A stretch of 64,000 bases of DNA, taken from Micromonospora musae. GTDB taxonomy: Bacteria; Actinomycetota; Actinomycetes; Mycobacteriales; Micromonosporaceae. The notes under the pieces were generated by a model. That model was given only the letters and a program-made list of their open reading frames with translations, had not been told where the DNA came from and searched no databases. This document shows positions 17,210-26,186 of this stretch, piece after piece. The position numbers and the translations under genes are program-made. Where the stretch lies: NCBI RefSeq assembly GCF_003626635.1, contig NZ_RAZT01000009.1, positions 186,001 through 250,000 of the forward strand, written 5' to 3'. Every line of letters starts with the position of its first letter. Position 1 is the stretch's first letter.

Positions 17210-18046
17210 GTGAGCGGGGGACGACTGCTCGCGGTCAGCGACCTGCACGTCCGGTACGCCGAGAACCGCGCCGTCGCCGACGGCCTTCGCCCCGGCTCCG
17301 ATGACGACTGGCTGATCGTCGCCGGTGACGTGGCCGAGTACTTCGCCGACGTCCGCGCGACGCTGGCGCTGCTGCGCGACCGGTTCTACACCGTGATCTG
17401 GGCGCCCGGCAACCACGAGCTCTGGACGCTGCGCGACGATCCGGTCCAGCTGCGTGGCGAGGCGCGCTATCGGGAACTCGTCGCGACCTGCCGCGAGCTG
17501 GGCGTGCTCACCCCCGAGGACGCGTACCCGGTCTGGCCCGGTCAGGACGGCCCGGTGACTGTCGCACCGCTGTTCACGCTCTACGACTACTCGTTCCGCG
17601 CCCCCGGCACGGCGAACAAGGAGGAGTCGCTGCGCCGGGCGTACGACGCCGGGGTGGTCTGCACCGACGAGATGCTGCTGCATCCCGACCCGTACCCGGG
17701 GCGCGACGCCTGGTGCGCGGCCCGGGTGGCGTACACCGAGCGGCGGCTCGCGGCGATCGATCCGGGGCGGCCGACGGTGCTGGTGAACCACTTCCCGCTG
17801 GTCCGCGAACCGACCCGGATCCTGCGCCATCCGGAGTTCGCCCAGTGGTGCGGCACCACCCGTACCGCGGACTGGCACCTGCGCTTCCGCGCGGCGGCGG
17901 TGGTCTACGGCCACCTGCACATCCCGCGCACCACCCGGTACAACGGGGTCCGCTTCGAGGAGGTGTCGCTGGGCTATCCGAGGGAGTGGCGGCCGCGCGG
18001 CGTCGCTTTCCGGCCGCGCGTGGTGCTGCCCGCCGCGCCGGCCTGA
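17210..18046 (+). CDS. Metallophosphoesterase (calcineurin-like)
   Basis: This is a cytosolic metal-dependent phosphoesterase of about 278 residues. The signature blocks are in order: SDLHV, GDVAEYF, GNHELW, VNHFPL and GHLHIPR, which supply the two-metal Asp/His/Asn ligands. The substrate is unknown. The start is uncertain: I use GTG 17210, which leads straight into SGGRLLAVSDLH, while GTG 17135 would add 25 residues rich in Gly and Arg that look like leader DNA. A TAATCT at 17114-17119 could be the -10 element. Confidence 0.85.
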   Translation: MSGGRLLAVSDLHVRYAENRAVADGLRPGSDDDWLIVAGDVAEYFADVRATLALLRDRFYTVIWAPGNHELWTLRDDPVQLRGEARYRELVATCRELGVLTPEDAYPVWPGQDGPVTVAPLFTLYDYSFRAPGTANKEESLRRAYDAGVVCTDEMLLHPDPYPGRDAWCAARVAYTERRLAAIDPGRPTVLVNHFPLVREPTRILRHPEFAQWCGTTRTADWHLRFRAAAVVYGHLHIPRTTRYNGVRFEEVSLGYPREWRPRGVAFRPRVVLPAAPA

Positions 18047-18156
18047 CTTCGCCGACGAGCGCGGCGCGATCCGCTCCCCGGTGGGGCTTGAAGGCCGCCC
18101 GAACTCGGCGGATGCTGGATGCGCATCGACAATCACCGATTGGATCGGAGGCTCGG

Positions 18157-19038
18157 ATGCGTCGTCTCCCGCTCGTCGCCCTCGTCCTGACCGCCCTGCT
18201 GCTCGGCACCCCCGCCGCCGCGCAGGCAGAACCCGACGCCGGACCGGCCCGCGCCGACGCGGCCGCCCGCCCCGACCACGCCGCCGCGGCGCGCGTGCTC
18301 AGCGAGGTGCGTACCGCCGGTGTCACCTGGGGGATCGACCCGGCCACCGGTCGGATGACCCTCACCGCCGACGAGACCGTGACCGGCCCCGGGCTGGCGG
18401 CGCTGCGCGCCACCGCGGCCCGGGCCGGCGCCGAGCTGCGCCGGGAACCCGGCCGGCTGAGCACGCTGATCGCGGCCGGCGAGGCGATCTACGGCGGCGG
18501 CGGGCGATGCTCGCTCGGCGCGAACGTCCGCAGTGGCAGCACCTCCTACTTCGTCACCGCCGGGCACTGCACCAACGCGGCCGGCACCTGGTACGCGAAC
18601 GCGGCCGGCACCACCGTGCTCGGCGTCCGCACCGGCACCAGCTTCCCCGGCAACGACTACGGCGTGGTGCGCTACACCGGCACGATCCCCCGCCCCAGCG
18701 CGGTCTACACCTACCCGGGCCTGCTCCCCGTCCCCGGCACCGCCACCGCCACCATCGGCCTGGCGGTCTGCCGCAGCGGTTCGACCACCGGCGTGCGCTG
18801 CGGCACTATCACCGGGCTGAATCAGACGGTCAACTACTCCACCGGGGTGGTGTACGGCCTGATCCGCACCAACATCTGCGCCGAGCCCGGCGACAGCGGC
18901 GGCCCGCTCTACGTCGCCGCGACCGGCCGGATCGTCGGCGTCCTCTCCGGCGGCAGCGGCAACTGCACCAGCGGCGGCACCACGTTCTACCAGCCGATCG
19001 GGGAGATCCTGGCCGCGTACGGCCTGACGATTCCCTGA
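18157..19038 (+). CDS. Secreted S1 serine protease, streptogrisin-like
   Basis: This 293-residue preproprotease has a Sec signal (MRRLPLVALVLTALLLG, cleavage after AQA near 25), a short propeptide of about 80 residues and a chymotrypsin-fold domain. The triad is His137 (TAGHC), Asp167 (GNDYGVV) and Ser247 (PGDSGGP). Cysteine pairs around the histidine and in the C-terminal lobe resemble streptogrisins. The ATG at 18157 follows a GGAG. The propeptide is shorter than in alpha-lytic protease. It is probably an extracellular nutrient protease. Confidence 0.92.
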   Translation: MRRLPLVALVLTALLLGTPAAAQAEPDAGPARADAAARPDHAAAARVLSEVRTAGVTWGIDPATGRMTLTADETVTGPGLAALRATAARAGAELRREPGRLSTLIAAGEAIYGGGGRCSLGANVRSGSTSYFVTAGHCTNAAGTWYANAAGTTVLGVRTGTSFPGNDYGVVRYTGTIPRPSAVYTYPGLLPVPGTATATIGLAVCRSGSTTGVRCGTITGLNQTVNYSTGVVYGLIRTNICAEPGDSGGPLYVAATGRIVGVLSGGSGNCTSGGTTFYQPIGEILAAYGLTIP

Positions 19039-19076
19039 CCCGCCCGGTGACCGGCCGGTGGCGCGCTCGCCGCCGG

Positions 19077-19175
19077 CCGGCGTCCCGCCGTCAGCGCCCG
19101 CCGGCCGGCGTCCGGCCGTCAGCGCCCGCCGGCCGGCGTCCGGCCGTCAGCGCCCACGGGCCGCCGTCAGCGCCT
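19077..19175. repeat. 28-bp G+C-rich tandem repeat
   Basis: The block CGTCAGCGCCCGCCGGCCGG recurs with a 28-bp period (unit starts at 19089, 19117 and 19145), with a partial unit before it and a diverged CGTCAGCGCC at 19165. It fills the gap between the protease stop and the convergent acyltransferase gene. There are no unique spacers, so it is not a CRISPR. Confidence 0.7.
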
Positions 19176-19223
19176 ACCTGCCGGCGTCGCGCCAGCAGTG
19201 CCCGCCCGGAAGTGGGCCCGCCG

Positions 19224-19844
19224 TCAGCGCTCGGCGGCGGTCGGCTCGTCGCCGGTGGCGCTCGGCCGATCCTCGGTGGACGGCCTGTCGAGGAAGAGTA
19301 GCCGGGCCCGCTTCTCCGGCTTGTCGATCAGCGGCCCGAGCCGGAAGCCGGCACGCAGCAGCCGGGCGACCGCCCGCTCGTTGCGCGCGTCCGGCTCGGC
19401 CAGCAGCCGCCGCCGGCCCGGGTCGGCCCAGACGAAGTCGAGCAGCACCCCGAACAGCCGCCCGGTGAAGCCCTGCTCGGAGGCGGGCGCCGGGCCGACG
19501 AAGAGGTGCAGGCCGAAGTCCCCGGGCTGGACCGGGTAGCACTCGCCGACCGGGTCGGCCTCCGGCTGGTACGTCTGGAACAGCGCCACCGGCAGCCCGT
19601 CGCGGTGCACCAGGTAGGCGTGGTGCGTCGTCAGCGAGTCCACGTACGCGTAGATCTCCCGCACCCGCTCGCGGTCGGCGTCCAGCATGCCCCAGAACCC
19701 GGCCCGCTCCTGCGTCACCCAGCCGTGCAGCAGGTCGACGTCGCCCTCCGGGTCGACGGGGCGGACGGTGACCCGGCCGAACCCGGTGACGTCCCGCTCG
19801 TAGCGGTGCGGGTCGGTCCCGGTGATGTCCTGGTCAGTGGTCAT
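19224..19844 (-). CDS. DesC-like GNAT N-acyltransferase of the siderophore locus
   Basis: This 206-residue GNAT belongs to the IucB/RhbD/DesC group that acylates hydroxylamines in siderophore assembly. It is a visible paralogue of DesC at 29136-29807: both share RPV(D/E)PE.D..LLH.WVT near the start, (Q/H)PGD.G.H(L/F) in the middle and EPDARNERAV / EPDVRNTAVH near the end. It is the last gene of the leftward iron operon and overlaps the acylase gene by 11 bp. An acyl-CoA-using partner of the acylase, giving variant desferrioxamines, is a reasonable inference (the arrangement recalls desH/desG of some Streptomyces). Confidence 0.82.
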   Translation of the reverse strand: MTTDQDITGTDPHRYERDVTGFGRVTVRPVDPEGDVDLLHGWVTQERAGFWGMLDADRERVREIYAYVDSLTTHHAYLVHRDGLPVALFQTYQPEADPVGECYPVQPGDFGLHLFVGPAPASEQGFTGRLFGVLLDFVWADPGRRRLLAEPDARNERAVARLLRAGFRLGPLIDKPEKRARLLFLDRPSTEDRPSATGDEPTAAER

Positions 19845-21882
19845 GACGCTCCTCGGTGAGCTGGTCCCAGTCGGTCGTCACGGGCAGCAGGTCGCCGGCG
19901 AGCCAGGCCGGCGTCTGGTCGTGGTGGTGCGGGTCCCCGCGCACCCCGCAGGCGCCGAAGGGCACCACCCAGCGGCTGCGGTCGCGGTCGCCGAGGTCCC
20001 AGACGTAGCGCGCCGCCGGCCCGCGCAGGCAGTCGTGGGTGACGCCCGGCACGCTGGAGGTGGAGAGCACACAGTCGTGGTCCCCGGCCAGGCCCGGCAC
20101 CGGCGCCCCGTCCGGCTCCGGCAGCGCCCGCCACGGGGTGAGCCGGTGCAGCTCGCCCCAGCGCGGCAGCTCCTCGTCCGACACCTCTTCGACGGCGGCG
20201 CGCAGCAGCGCCTCGGTGGCCTCCTCGGGCAGCAGGCCGCTGCCCAGCACCGCCTCGACGGCGTGGGCCACCCGCGGCGCGAGCGCCAGCCAGGGCCGGA
20301 ACACCTCCGGGTACGCCGGCGGGTCGGCGAGCGGGGCGAGCGCATCGTGGGCGGCGAGCCGCCGGACGAGGGCCGCCCGAACCAGCGCGTACGCAGTGGC
20401 GTCGCGGCTGCCGGCGTCCATCCGGCGGTCCCAGCCCAGCAGCCGGTCACGCAGGGCGGCGGCGGCCGGAGTGAGCCCGGTGAGCGCCGCCAGCCGCCCG
20501 ATCAGAGGGCCTGCCGAGGCGAGGTAGGTGTCGGTATGGACGGTCGCCATCGCCTCGGCCGTCCAGCCGCCGCCCGCGTCGAGCAGCTCGCGGATCCGGT
20601 CCGCCCGGTGCGGTGGGGCGAACTCGACGCCGAGCGGCGTGGCGAGCCCACGGGCGTTCGCCATCACCGCGACGTCGCCCACCTCGGCGCGCGGCATCGG
20701 CGCGTGCCAGCCCTTCCAGGCGTGCCGCGCCGACCAGGCGGGGACCACCCGCAGCCGGTTCGCCGGATGCCGCACCGGCACCGCCCCGGCGACCCGGTGC
20801 AGCAGCCCACCCGAGGTGTCGGCGGCCTGGAGCACGTTGACCGGCTCGATCCAGCGGTCGACGGCCGCGTCCACGTCGGCGACCGTCCGGGCGCGCAGCA
20901 GGGCCGGCAGCGCCCCGAAACCCAGCTCCGCCAGCACCCGGGGCGGATAGCGGAGGCTGATCGCCGTTCCGTCGTCCGGGCCGCCGATCACCACCGGCCC
21001 GCGAGCGGTCTCCACCACCTCGACGTGGACCGGCTCACCCCCGGACACCTCGACGGTCTCCGTGTGCGCGGCCGCCGGCTCCCAGCCGTCCGGGCCGTAC
21101 GCCTCGACGGCCGCGCCGCGGCGACGCAGCCGCTCCGCGTAGAGGTCCTGGTAGTCGGCCATCGCGTTGGTGATCGCCCAGGCCACGCCGCCGGTGTGTC
21201 CGAAGTGGGCGAGGCCGGGCACCCCGGGCACCGCCAGACCGACCACGTCGTACTCCGGGCAGGCCAGCCGGATCTGCTGGTACATGCCGGGGTCCTCGAT
21301 GAAGCGGTGCGGATCCCCGGCCAGCAGGGCGGCCCCGTCGGCGGTGCGCTCACCGGCGAGCAGCCACCCGTTGCTGCCCGTCGTGGCGGGCGCGTCGGCG
21401 GCGAAGAGGTTCATCCACCGTTCGCCGAGGCGCTCGGCCACATGCTCGCGCCACAGCTTCGTCGGCAGGTTGGCGAAGAGGACGTGATGGGAGAGCCAGA
21501 CGGCCAGCGGGGTCCACGGCTCCCACCGGCCGGGCGCCAGCCCGACGGCGGCGAACTGCGGCGCCCGCGCCGCCCCGGCGGTGAGGCCGGCGTTGACCCC
21601 CTCGACGTAGGCCCCCACCCACGCGGCGGTGGCCGGATCCAGCGCGGCGTGGCAGCGGCGGGCGGTGTCCGCCAGCCGCGCCTGCCGGGCGAACCGGTCC
21701 CAGCCCAGCTCGTCGGCGCCGAGGAAGGCCGCGCTGGTGCCCTGAGCCCGATGCCGCTCCACCTCCAGTTGCCAGGCCCGGTCGTACGCGGTCACCCGGC
21801 CCTGCGCCGCCGCGAGCGCCGTCTCGTCGGCCGCCCGCAGGTGCGGGACACCCCACGGGTCGCGGAAGATTCGGGCGGTCAC
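19834..21882 (-). CDS. Penicillin-acylase-family Ntn-hydrolase
   Basis: This is a 682-residue precursor of the penicillin amidase family. The motif GSNGW puts the N-terminal nucleophile at Ser170, so autoprocessing would yield an alpha chain of about 169 residues and a beta chain of about 513. Asn in the LTNAM-like AWAITNAM segment and a late Arg match the family. Unlike most relatives it has no evident signal peptide. The GTG at 21882 overlaps the ABC ATPase gene by 4 bp. Its place between iron-uptake genes and a DesC paralogue suggests it acts on an acylated siderophore or its precursor rather than on beta-lactams; this is inference. Confidence 0.88.
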   Translation of the reverse strand: MTARIFRDPWGVPHLRAADETALAAAQGRVTAYDRAWQLEVERHRAQGTSAAFLGADELGWDRFARQARLADTARRCHAALDPATAAWVGAYVEGVNAGLTAGAARAPQFAAVGLAPGRWEPWTPLAVWLSHHVLFANLPTKLWREHVAERLGERWMNLFAADAPATTGSNGWLLAGERTADGAALLAGDPHRFIEDPGMYQQIRLACPEYDVVGLAVPGVPGLAHFGHTGGVAWAITNAMADYQDLYAERLRRRGAAVEAYGPDGWEPAAAHTETVEVSGGEPVHVEVVETARGPVVIGGPDDGTAISLRYPPRVLAELGFGALPALLRARTVADVDAAVDRWIEPVNVLQAADTSGGLLHRVAGAVPVRHPANRLRVVPAWSARHAWKGWHAPMPRAEVGDVAVMANARGLATPLGVEFAPPHRADRIRELLDAGGGWTAEAMATVHTDTYLASAGPLIGRLAALTGLTPAAAALRDRLLGWDRRMDAGSRDATAYALVRAALVRRLAAHDALAPLADPPAYPEVFRPWLALAPRVAHAVEAVLGSGLLPEEATEALLRAAVEEVSDEELPRWGELHRLTPWRALPEPDGAPVPGLAGDHDCVLSTSSVPGVTHDCLRGPAARYVWDLGDRDRSRWVVPFGACGVRGDPHHHDQTPAWLAGDLLPVTTDWDQLTEERHDH

Positions 21883-22775
21883 GCCGGCTCCGGGGCGAGC
21901 TGTGCGGCCGGTCGACGCGCGGCCGGCACGACCAGCGGGGTGCCGGTCTCCGGGTCCTCGATCACCCGGCAGGGCAGCCCGAACACCTCCTCGACCCGCT
22001 CCGCGGTGACCACCTCGGCGGGTGGCCCGGCGGCGACGACCCGACCGTCGCGCATCGCGATCAGGTGGGTGGCGTACCGGGCGGCGTGGTTCAGGTCGTG
22101 CAGCACCGCGACCAGCGTGCGGCCCTGCTCCTCGTGCAGCCGGGCGCAGAGGTCGAGGATCTCGATCTGGTGGGCGATGTCCAGGTAGGTGGTGGGCTCG
22201 TCGAGCAGCAGCAGCGGGGTCTGCTGGGCCAGCGTCATGGCGATCCAGACCCGCTGGCGTTGACCGCCGGAGAGCTCGTCGACGGCCCGGTCGGCGAGGT
22301 CGGCGACGCCGGTGGCCGTCATCGACTCCTCGACGACCCGCTCGTCCTCGCGCGACCACTGCCGCAGCAGACCCTGGTGCGGGTATCGGCCCCGGGCCAC
22401 CAGTTCGGCCACGGTGATGCCGTCCGGCGCGATCGAGGACTGCGGCAGCAGACCGAGCGTACGGGCGACCTGGCGGGCCGGCCGGCGCTGGATGTCCTCG
22501 CCGTCGAGCAGCACCGCGCCGGTCGTCGGCTTGAGCATCCGTGACAGCGCCCGGAGCAGGGTGGACTTGCCGCACGCGTTGGGCCCGATCACCACCGTGA
22601 AGGAGCGGTCCGGTACGGCGACGGTCAGGTCCTCGGCGATGGTGCGCCGGTCGTACGCGAGGGTCATCCCGGTGCCGCTGAGCCGAGGAGGGCCGGCCTG
22701 CATGGATGGTGCTCCGTTCTCGTCGCTGGTGTTCGGGGCGGTTTCGCCGTCTGCGGGACCCGCGGAAATGCTCAC
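21879..22775 (-). CDS. Ferric-siderophore ABC transporter ATPase
   Basis: This is a 298-residue FepC/FhuC-type ATPase. Walker A is GPNACGKST, the signature is LSGGQRQRVWIA and Walker B is LLLLDEPTTYLD, followed by the switch His in VLHDLNHA. The first 35 residues are extra and hydrophilic. The GTG at 22775 overlaps the FepG-type permease stop by 4 bp; an internal ATG at the MQAG residues is a possible shorter start. It would power import of the ferric siderophore made by desABCD and is presumably repressed in iron-replete cells through the box at 24900-24918. Confidence 0.93.
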   Translation of the reverse strand: MSISAGPADGETAPNTSDENGAPSMQAGPPRLSGTGMTLAYDRRTIAEDLTVAVPDRSFTVVIGPNACGKSTLLRALSRMLKPTTGAVLLDGEDIQRRPARQVARTLGLLPQSSIAPDGITVAELVARGRYPHQGLLRQWSREDERVVEESMTATGVADLADRAVDELSGGQRQRVWIAMTLAQQTPLLLLDEPTTYLDIAHQIEILDLCARLHEEQGRTLVAVLHDLNHAARYATHLIAMRDGRVVAAGPPAEVVTAERVEEVFGLPCRVIEDPETGTPLVVPAARRPAAQLAPEPA

Positions 22776-23800
22776 AACCGGCCCGCCCGCCGCTGCACGG
22801 CCAGCAGCCAGACCAGGTACGCCCCACCGATCGCGCCGGTGATCGCGCCGGCCGGGAGCTGGTGACCGGTGAACGCCCGCTGGGCCAGCAGGTCGGCCCC
22901 CACCAGCAGTGTCGCGCCCACAGCCATGGCGGGGAGCAGGTTCGGCCCGGGTGAGCGGGTCAGCCGTCGGGCCAGGTGCGGTGCGGTCAACGCCACGAAC
23001 GACACCGGCCCGGCGGTCGCCGCCGCGAAGGAGACCAGCAGCACCGCCGCGGCGAGCAGCACCATTCGTAGCCGCCGCACCGGGACGCCGAGCGCGGCGG
23101 CGGTGTCGTCGCCCATCTCCAGCATCCGCAGCGCCGGACCGCAGCCGAGGAGCACCAGCGGGGCGAGCACCGCCAGCACGATCAGCAGCGGCAGCGCCTC
23201 GGACCAGCCCCGCCCGTCCAGGCTGCCGGTGAGCCAGAGCACCGCCCGGGCCGCGTCCATCAGCGGCGCCCGGGTCAGCAGGTAGCCGTTGACCCCGGTG
23301 AGGATGGCGGTGATGCCGATGCCGACCAGGATCAGCCGGTAGCCGTGCACGCCGTTGCGCCAGGTGAGCAGGTAGACGACGAGGCCGGTGGCGAGGCCGC
23401 TCGCCACGGCCGCCCCGGAGAGGGCGAGGCTGCTGCCGCCGAGCACCACCACGACCAGCGCGCCGGTCGACGCGCCCTGGGTGAAGCCGAGCATGTCGGG
23501 GCTGCCCAGCGGGTTGCGGACCAGTGACTGGAAGACCGCCCCGGCCAGCGCCAGGGCCGCGCCCACCAGCAGCGCGGTGACCAGCCGGGGCAGTCGCAGC
23601 TCGTGGATGATGAACTCCTCGGCCGGGGTGCCGCCGCCGAAGAGGGTGCGCAGCACGTCGGCCGGGGTCATCGGGTAGTCGCCGCCGGCGACCGCCAGCA
23701 CGCCGAGGCCCGCGGCGAGCAGGGCGCAGCCGGCGCCGACGGCGAGCGCGCGGGGGCGGAACCGCAGGGAGAGCCCGCCTGGGGTACGCAGCACGGTCAC
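22772..23800 (-). CDS. FecCD-family siderophore permease (FepG-like)
   Basis: This is a 342-residue permease with about nine to ten helices and the FecCD landmarks RLPRLVTALLVGAALALAG, NPLGSPDMLGFTQGA and GPVSFVALTAPHLAR. I take the GTG at 23800 (VTVLRTPGG), which overlaps the upstream permease by 4 bp; the long open frame further upstream is shadow. It forms a heterodimer with the product of 23797-24852 and docks the ATPase encoded next. Confidence 0.92.
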   Translation of the reverse strand: MTVLRTPGGLSLRFRPRALAVGAGCALLAAGLGVLAVAGGDYPMTPADVLRTLFGGGTPAEEFIIHELRLPRLVTALLVGAALALAGAVFQSLVRNPLGSPDMLGFTQGASTGALVVVVLGGSSLALSGAAVASGLATGLVVYLLTWRNGVHGYRLILVGIGITAILTGVNGYLLTRAPLMDAARAVLWLTGSLDGRGWSEALPLLIVLAVLAPLVLLGCGPALRMLEMGDDTAAALGVPVRRLRMVLLAAAVLLVSFAAATAGPVSFVALTAPHLARRLTRSPGPNLLPAMAVGATLLVGADLLAQRAFTGHQLPAGAITGAIGGAYLVWLLAVQRRAGRL

Positions 23801-24852
23801 GGTCGGGCCACCCGCCTGCGCAGCACCAGCCAGAGGAAGAGCGGCCCGCCGAGCACGGCCGTCACCATGCCCACCTGGAGTTCGCCGGGGCGGCCGAGCA
23901 CCCGGCCCAGCACGTCGGCGCCGAGCAGCAGCGCCGGCGCGAGCAGTGCGCAGTAGGGCAGCAGCCAGCGCAGGTCGGGCCCGGTGAGCGCGCGGACCAG
24001 GTGCGGCACGAGCAGGCCGACGAAGACGATCGGCCCGCAGGCGGCGGTGGCGGCCCCGCAGAGCAGGGTGACCGCCGTGATGACGGCCGCCCGGATGAGT
24101 GTGGGTCGCGCGCCGAGGGCCCGGGCCGCGTCGTCGCCGAGGGCGAGCGCGTTGAGCGGGCGCGCGGTGACGAGCGCGACCAGCAGGCCCGCCCCGATGA
24201 ACGGCGCCACCCGGCTGACGGTCGCGGTGTCGGCGCTGGCCAGCGAGCCGACGGTCCAGAAACGGAGCCGGTCCAGCGAGGCGGTGTCGAGCAGCATCAC
24301 CGCGCTGACGTACGAGTAGAGGGTGGCGTTGAGCGCCGCGCCGGCCAGCGCGAGTCGGGCCGGGGTGGCGCCCCGCCCGCCGCCGACGGCGTAGACCAGC
24401 GCGGTCACCGCCGCCGCGCCGAGCAGCGCGAACCACACGTACCCGTTGAGGGCCGTCACGCCGACCAGTGCGGCGGTGGCCACCGCGGCGGAGGCGCCCG
24501 CGTTGATGCCGAGCAGACCCGGGTCGGCGAGCGGGTTGCGGGTGAGCGCCTGCATGACCGCCCCGGCGACGCCGAGCGCCGCGCCCGCGAGCAGGCCGAG
24601 CAGCGTACGCGGCAGGCGCATCTGGTGGACCACCGCGTATTCGGCCGAACCGCTGTCGCGTAGGCCCGACCAGACGTCGGCGAGGGGTAGTTGCTTCGCC
24701 CCGACCGTGATGCTGAGCACGATGACGGTCGCGAGCACCGCCACGGCGGCGACGAGGCCGACCGCCCGTACGGTGGCCCGCCCGTGCCGGGTCGGACCTG
24801 GTGCGGTGGCCCTCGCGGTGATGCCGGGCGGTGATGACTGGACGACGGACAG
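23797..24852 (-). CDS. FecCD-family siderophore permease (FepD-like), probable CTG start
   Basis: This is the first gene of the leftward iron operon. RLPRTLLGLLAGAALGVAG, NPLADPGLLGINAG and GPIVFVGLLVPHLVR define the family. The first conventional start is GTG 24744 (315 residues), but it falls inside helix 1 (GLVAAVAVLATVIVLSITVG). The frame is open upstream with no ATG, GTG or TTG; a CTG at 24852 preceded by GGAG at 8 bases gives 351 residues, the usual family length, with helix 1 intact. I therefore prefer CTG 24852. The 5' leader from the iron-regulated promoter would then be about 43 bases. Confidence 0.85.
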   Translation of the reverse strand: MSVVQSSPPGITARATAPGPTRHGRATVRAVGLVAAVAVLATVIVLSITVGAKQLPLADVWSGLRDSGSAEYAVVHQMRLPRTLLGLLAGAALGVAGAVMQALTRNPLADPGLLGINAGASAAVATAALVGVTALNGYVWFALLGAAAVTALVYAVGGGRGATPARLALAGAALNATLYSYVSAVMLLDTASLDRLRFWTVGSLASADTATVSRVAPFIGAGLLVALVTARPLNALALGDDAARALGARPTLIRAAVITAVTLLCGAATAACGPIVFVGLLVPHLVRALTGPDLRWLLPYCALLAPALLLGADVLGRVLGRPGELQVGMVTAVLGGPLFLWLVLRRRVARP

Positions 24853-24888
24853 TGTGGGCTCCGGTGGGGGTGAAACGCCGAACGAGAC

Positions 24889-24916
24889 TTGACAGCGAAT
24901 TAGGTTAGGTTAACCT
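24889..24916 (+). promoter_or_regulatory. Promoter of the siderophore-binding protein/des operon
   Basis: TTGACA (24889-24894) and TAACCT (24911-24916) are separated by 16 bp, about 42 bases of leader before the ATG at 24965. The -10 lies inside the iron box, so repressor binding would block it. Confidence 0.6.
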
Positions 24917-24918
24917 AA
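24900..24918. promoter_or_regulatory. Iron box (IdeR/DmdR operator)
   Basis: TTAGGTTAGGTTAACCTAA differs at one position from the DmdR/IdeR consensus TTAGGTTAGGCTAACCTAA and contains an 18-bp perfect palindrome (24903-24920). It covers the -10 elements of both divergent promoters, so iron-loaded repressor would shut off uptake, acylase and desferrioxamine genes together. Outer arms GACAGCG (24891-24897) and CGCTGTC (24922-24928) extend the symmetry. Confidence 0.92.
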
Positions 24919-24930
24919 CCGCGCTGTCCA
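24902..24930 (-). promoter_or_regulatory. Promoter of the leftward siderophore uptake operon
   Basis: Read leftward, TGGACA (24930-24925) and TAACCT (24907-24902) are separated by 17 bp. The -10 is within the iron box. Confidence 0.55.
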
Positions 24931-24964
24931 TGCTCACTCTGGACCCCGATCGAAAGACGACACC

Positions 24965-25990
24965 ATGCTCAGTTCCACCTCCGCCCGTCGCCTCTCCCGC
25001 CGCGGCCTCCTGGCCGGCGGGGCCGCCGCCTTCGGCCTCCTGCTGACCGGCTGCGGCGACGGTGACCCGGCGGCCCCGTCCAGCGGCGACGGTGGCCCTT
25101 GGACCTTCACCGACGACCGAGGCGAGAAGGTGAGCGCCGAGAACCGGCCGGCCCGGGTCGTGGCCTTCACCGGCACCGCCGCCGCGCTCGTCGACTTCGG
25201 ACTCGACAAGCAGATCGTCGGCGTGTTCGGTGAGACGAAGCGGGCCGACGGCACGACCGACCCGCAGGCCGGTGACCTGAACGTGGAGAGCGTGGAGATC
25301 CTCGGCAACGTCTGGGGAGAGTTCAGCGTCGAGAAGTACGCCGCCTCGCGCCCCGAGCTGCTCGTCACCCACATGTACGACCCCGGGGCGCTCTGGTACG
25401 TCCCGGACGAGAGCAAGGACAAGATCCTGCCGCTCGCGCCCAGCGTGGCGATCACCACCGCCCGGGTGCCGATGACCACGCCGATCGAGCGCTACGCCCA
25501 ACTCGCCGAGTCCCTCGGCGCGGACCTCTCCGCGAAGAAGGTCACCGACGCCAAGGCCCGCTTCGAGGCGGCGGCCGAGTCGGTCCGCCAGGCGGTCAAG
25601 GCGAACCCGGGCATCAAGGTGATGGCCGCCTCCGGCAGCCCGGACCTCTTCTACGTCTCCAACCCGAAGGTCAGCACCGACCTGATGTACTTCGCCGAGC
25701 TCGGGGTCGACATCGTGGTCCCCACCAAGCTCGAGTCGGGAGACTACTTCGAGGCCTTGAGCTGGGAGAACGCCGGCAAGTTCCCGGCCGACCTGATCCT
25801 GCTCGACAACCGCAGCACCGCACTGCAGCCCAAGGACCTCGCCGCCAAGCCGACCTGGGCGCAGCTGCCCGCGGTCAAGGCCAACCAGGTCACGCCCTGG
25901 GACGCCGTGCCACGGTTCTCCTACGCCGGCGCCGCGCCGCTGCTGGAGCACCTCGCCACCGCCATCCGCTCCGCGAAGAAGCTGAGCTGA
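24965..25990 (+). CDS. Ferric-siderophore-binding lipoprotein (DesE-like)
   Basis: This is a 341-residue substrate-binding lipoprotein of the FepB/FhuD class. RRLSRRGLLAGG resembles a Tat signal, and LLTGC is the lipobox, so the mature protein is lipid-anchored outside the membrane. The periplasmic-binding fold starts at WTFTDDRGEKV. It lies directly under the iron box, diverges from the permease genes and precedes desA. The same order (desE then desABCD) is known from Streptomyces desferrioxamine loci, so ferrioxamine is the expected ligand. Confidence 0.92.
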   Translation: MLSSTSARRLSRRGLLAGGAAAFGLLLTGCGDGDPAAPSSGDGGPWTFTDDRGEKVSAENRPARVVAFTGTAAALVDFGLDKQIVGVFGETKRADGTTDPQAGDLNVESVEILGNVWGEFSVEKYAASRPELLVTHMYDPGALWYVPDESKDKILPLAPSVAITTARVPMTTPIERYAQLAESLGADLSAKKVTDAKARFEAAAESVRQAVKANPGIKVMAASGSPDLFYVSNPKVSTDLMYFAELGVDIVVPTKLESGDYFEALSWENAGKFPADLILLDNRSTALQPKDLAAKPTWAQLPAVKANQVTPWDAVPRFSYAGAAPLLEHLATAIRSAKKLS

Positions 25991-26186
25991 CGCCGCGGGG
26001 CGGAGCCCCGACCGGGACACTCCACAGTCGACCGGCCTCGTCCTGACACCCGCGGCACCCGCCGCCCCGCTCCGGCGCCCCGTCCGCCACGCCTGCCCAC
26101 CCCGCCGTCCTGCCGTCCCGCCCGGGCGGCGGGTTCCGGCTGCCCGAGATCAGCTCCGTCCGCAACCGAGTGTGGAGGACCTTCCC

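Noticed and set aside
19077..19175. 28-bp tandem repeat considered as a CRISPR array
   Set aside because: Units abut directly with no unique spacers, and no cas gene is nearby.
19834..22827. 997-codon continuous frame joining the acylase with upstream sequence
   Set aside because: The upstream part is an out-of-frame shadow of the ABC ATPase; GTG 21882 with a 4-bp overlap gives a normal family N-terminus.
25991..26186. Second iron box or terminator between the binding-protein gene and desA
   Set aside because: No TTAGG/CCTAA palindrome was seen; only a 5-bp hairpin (GGGGC/GCCCC), too weak to call.
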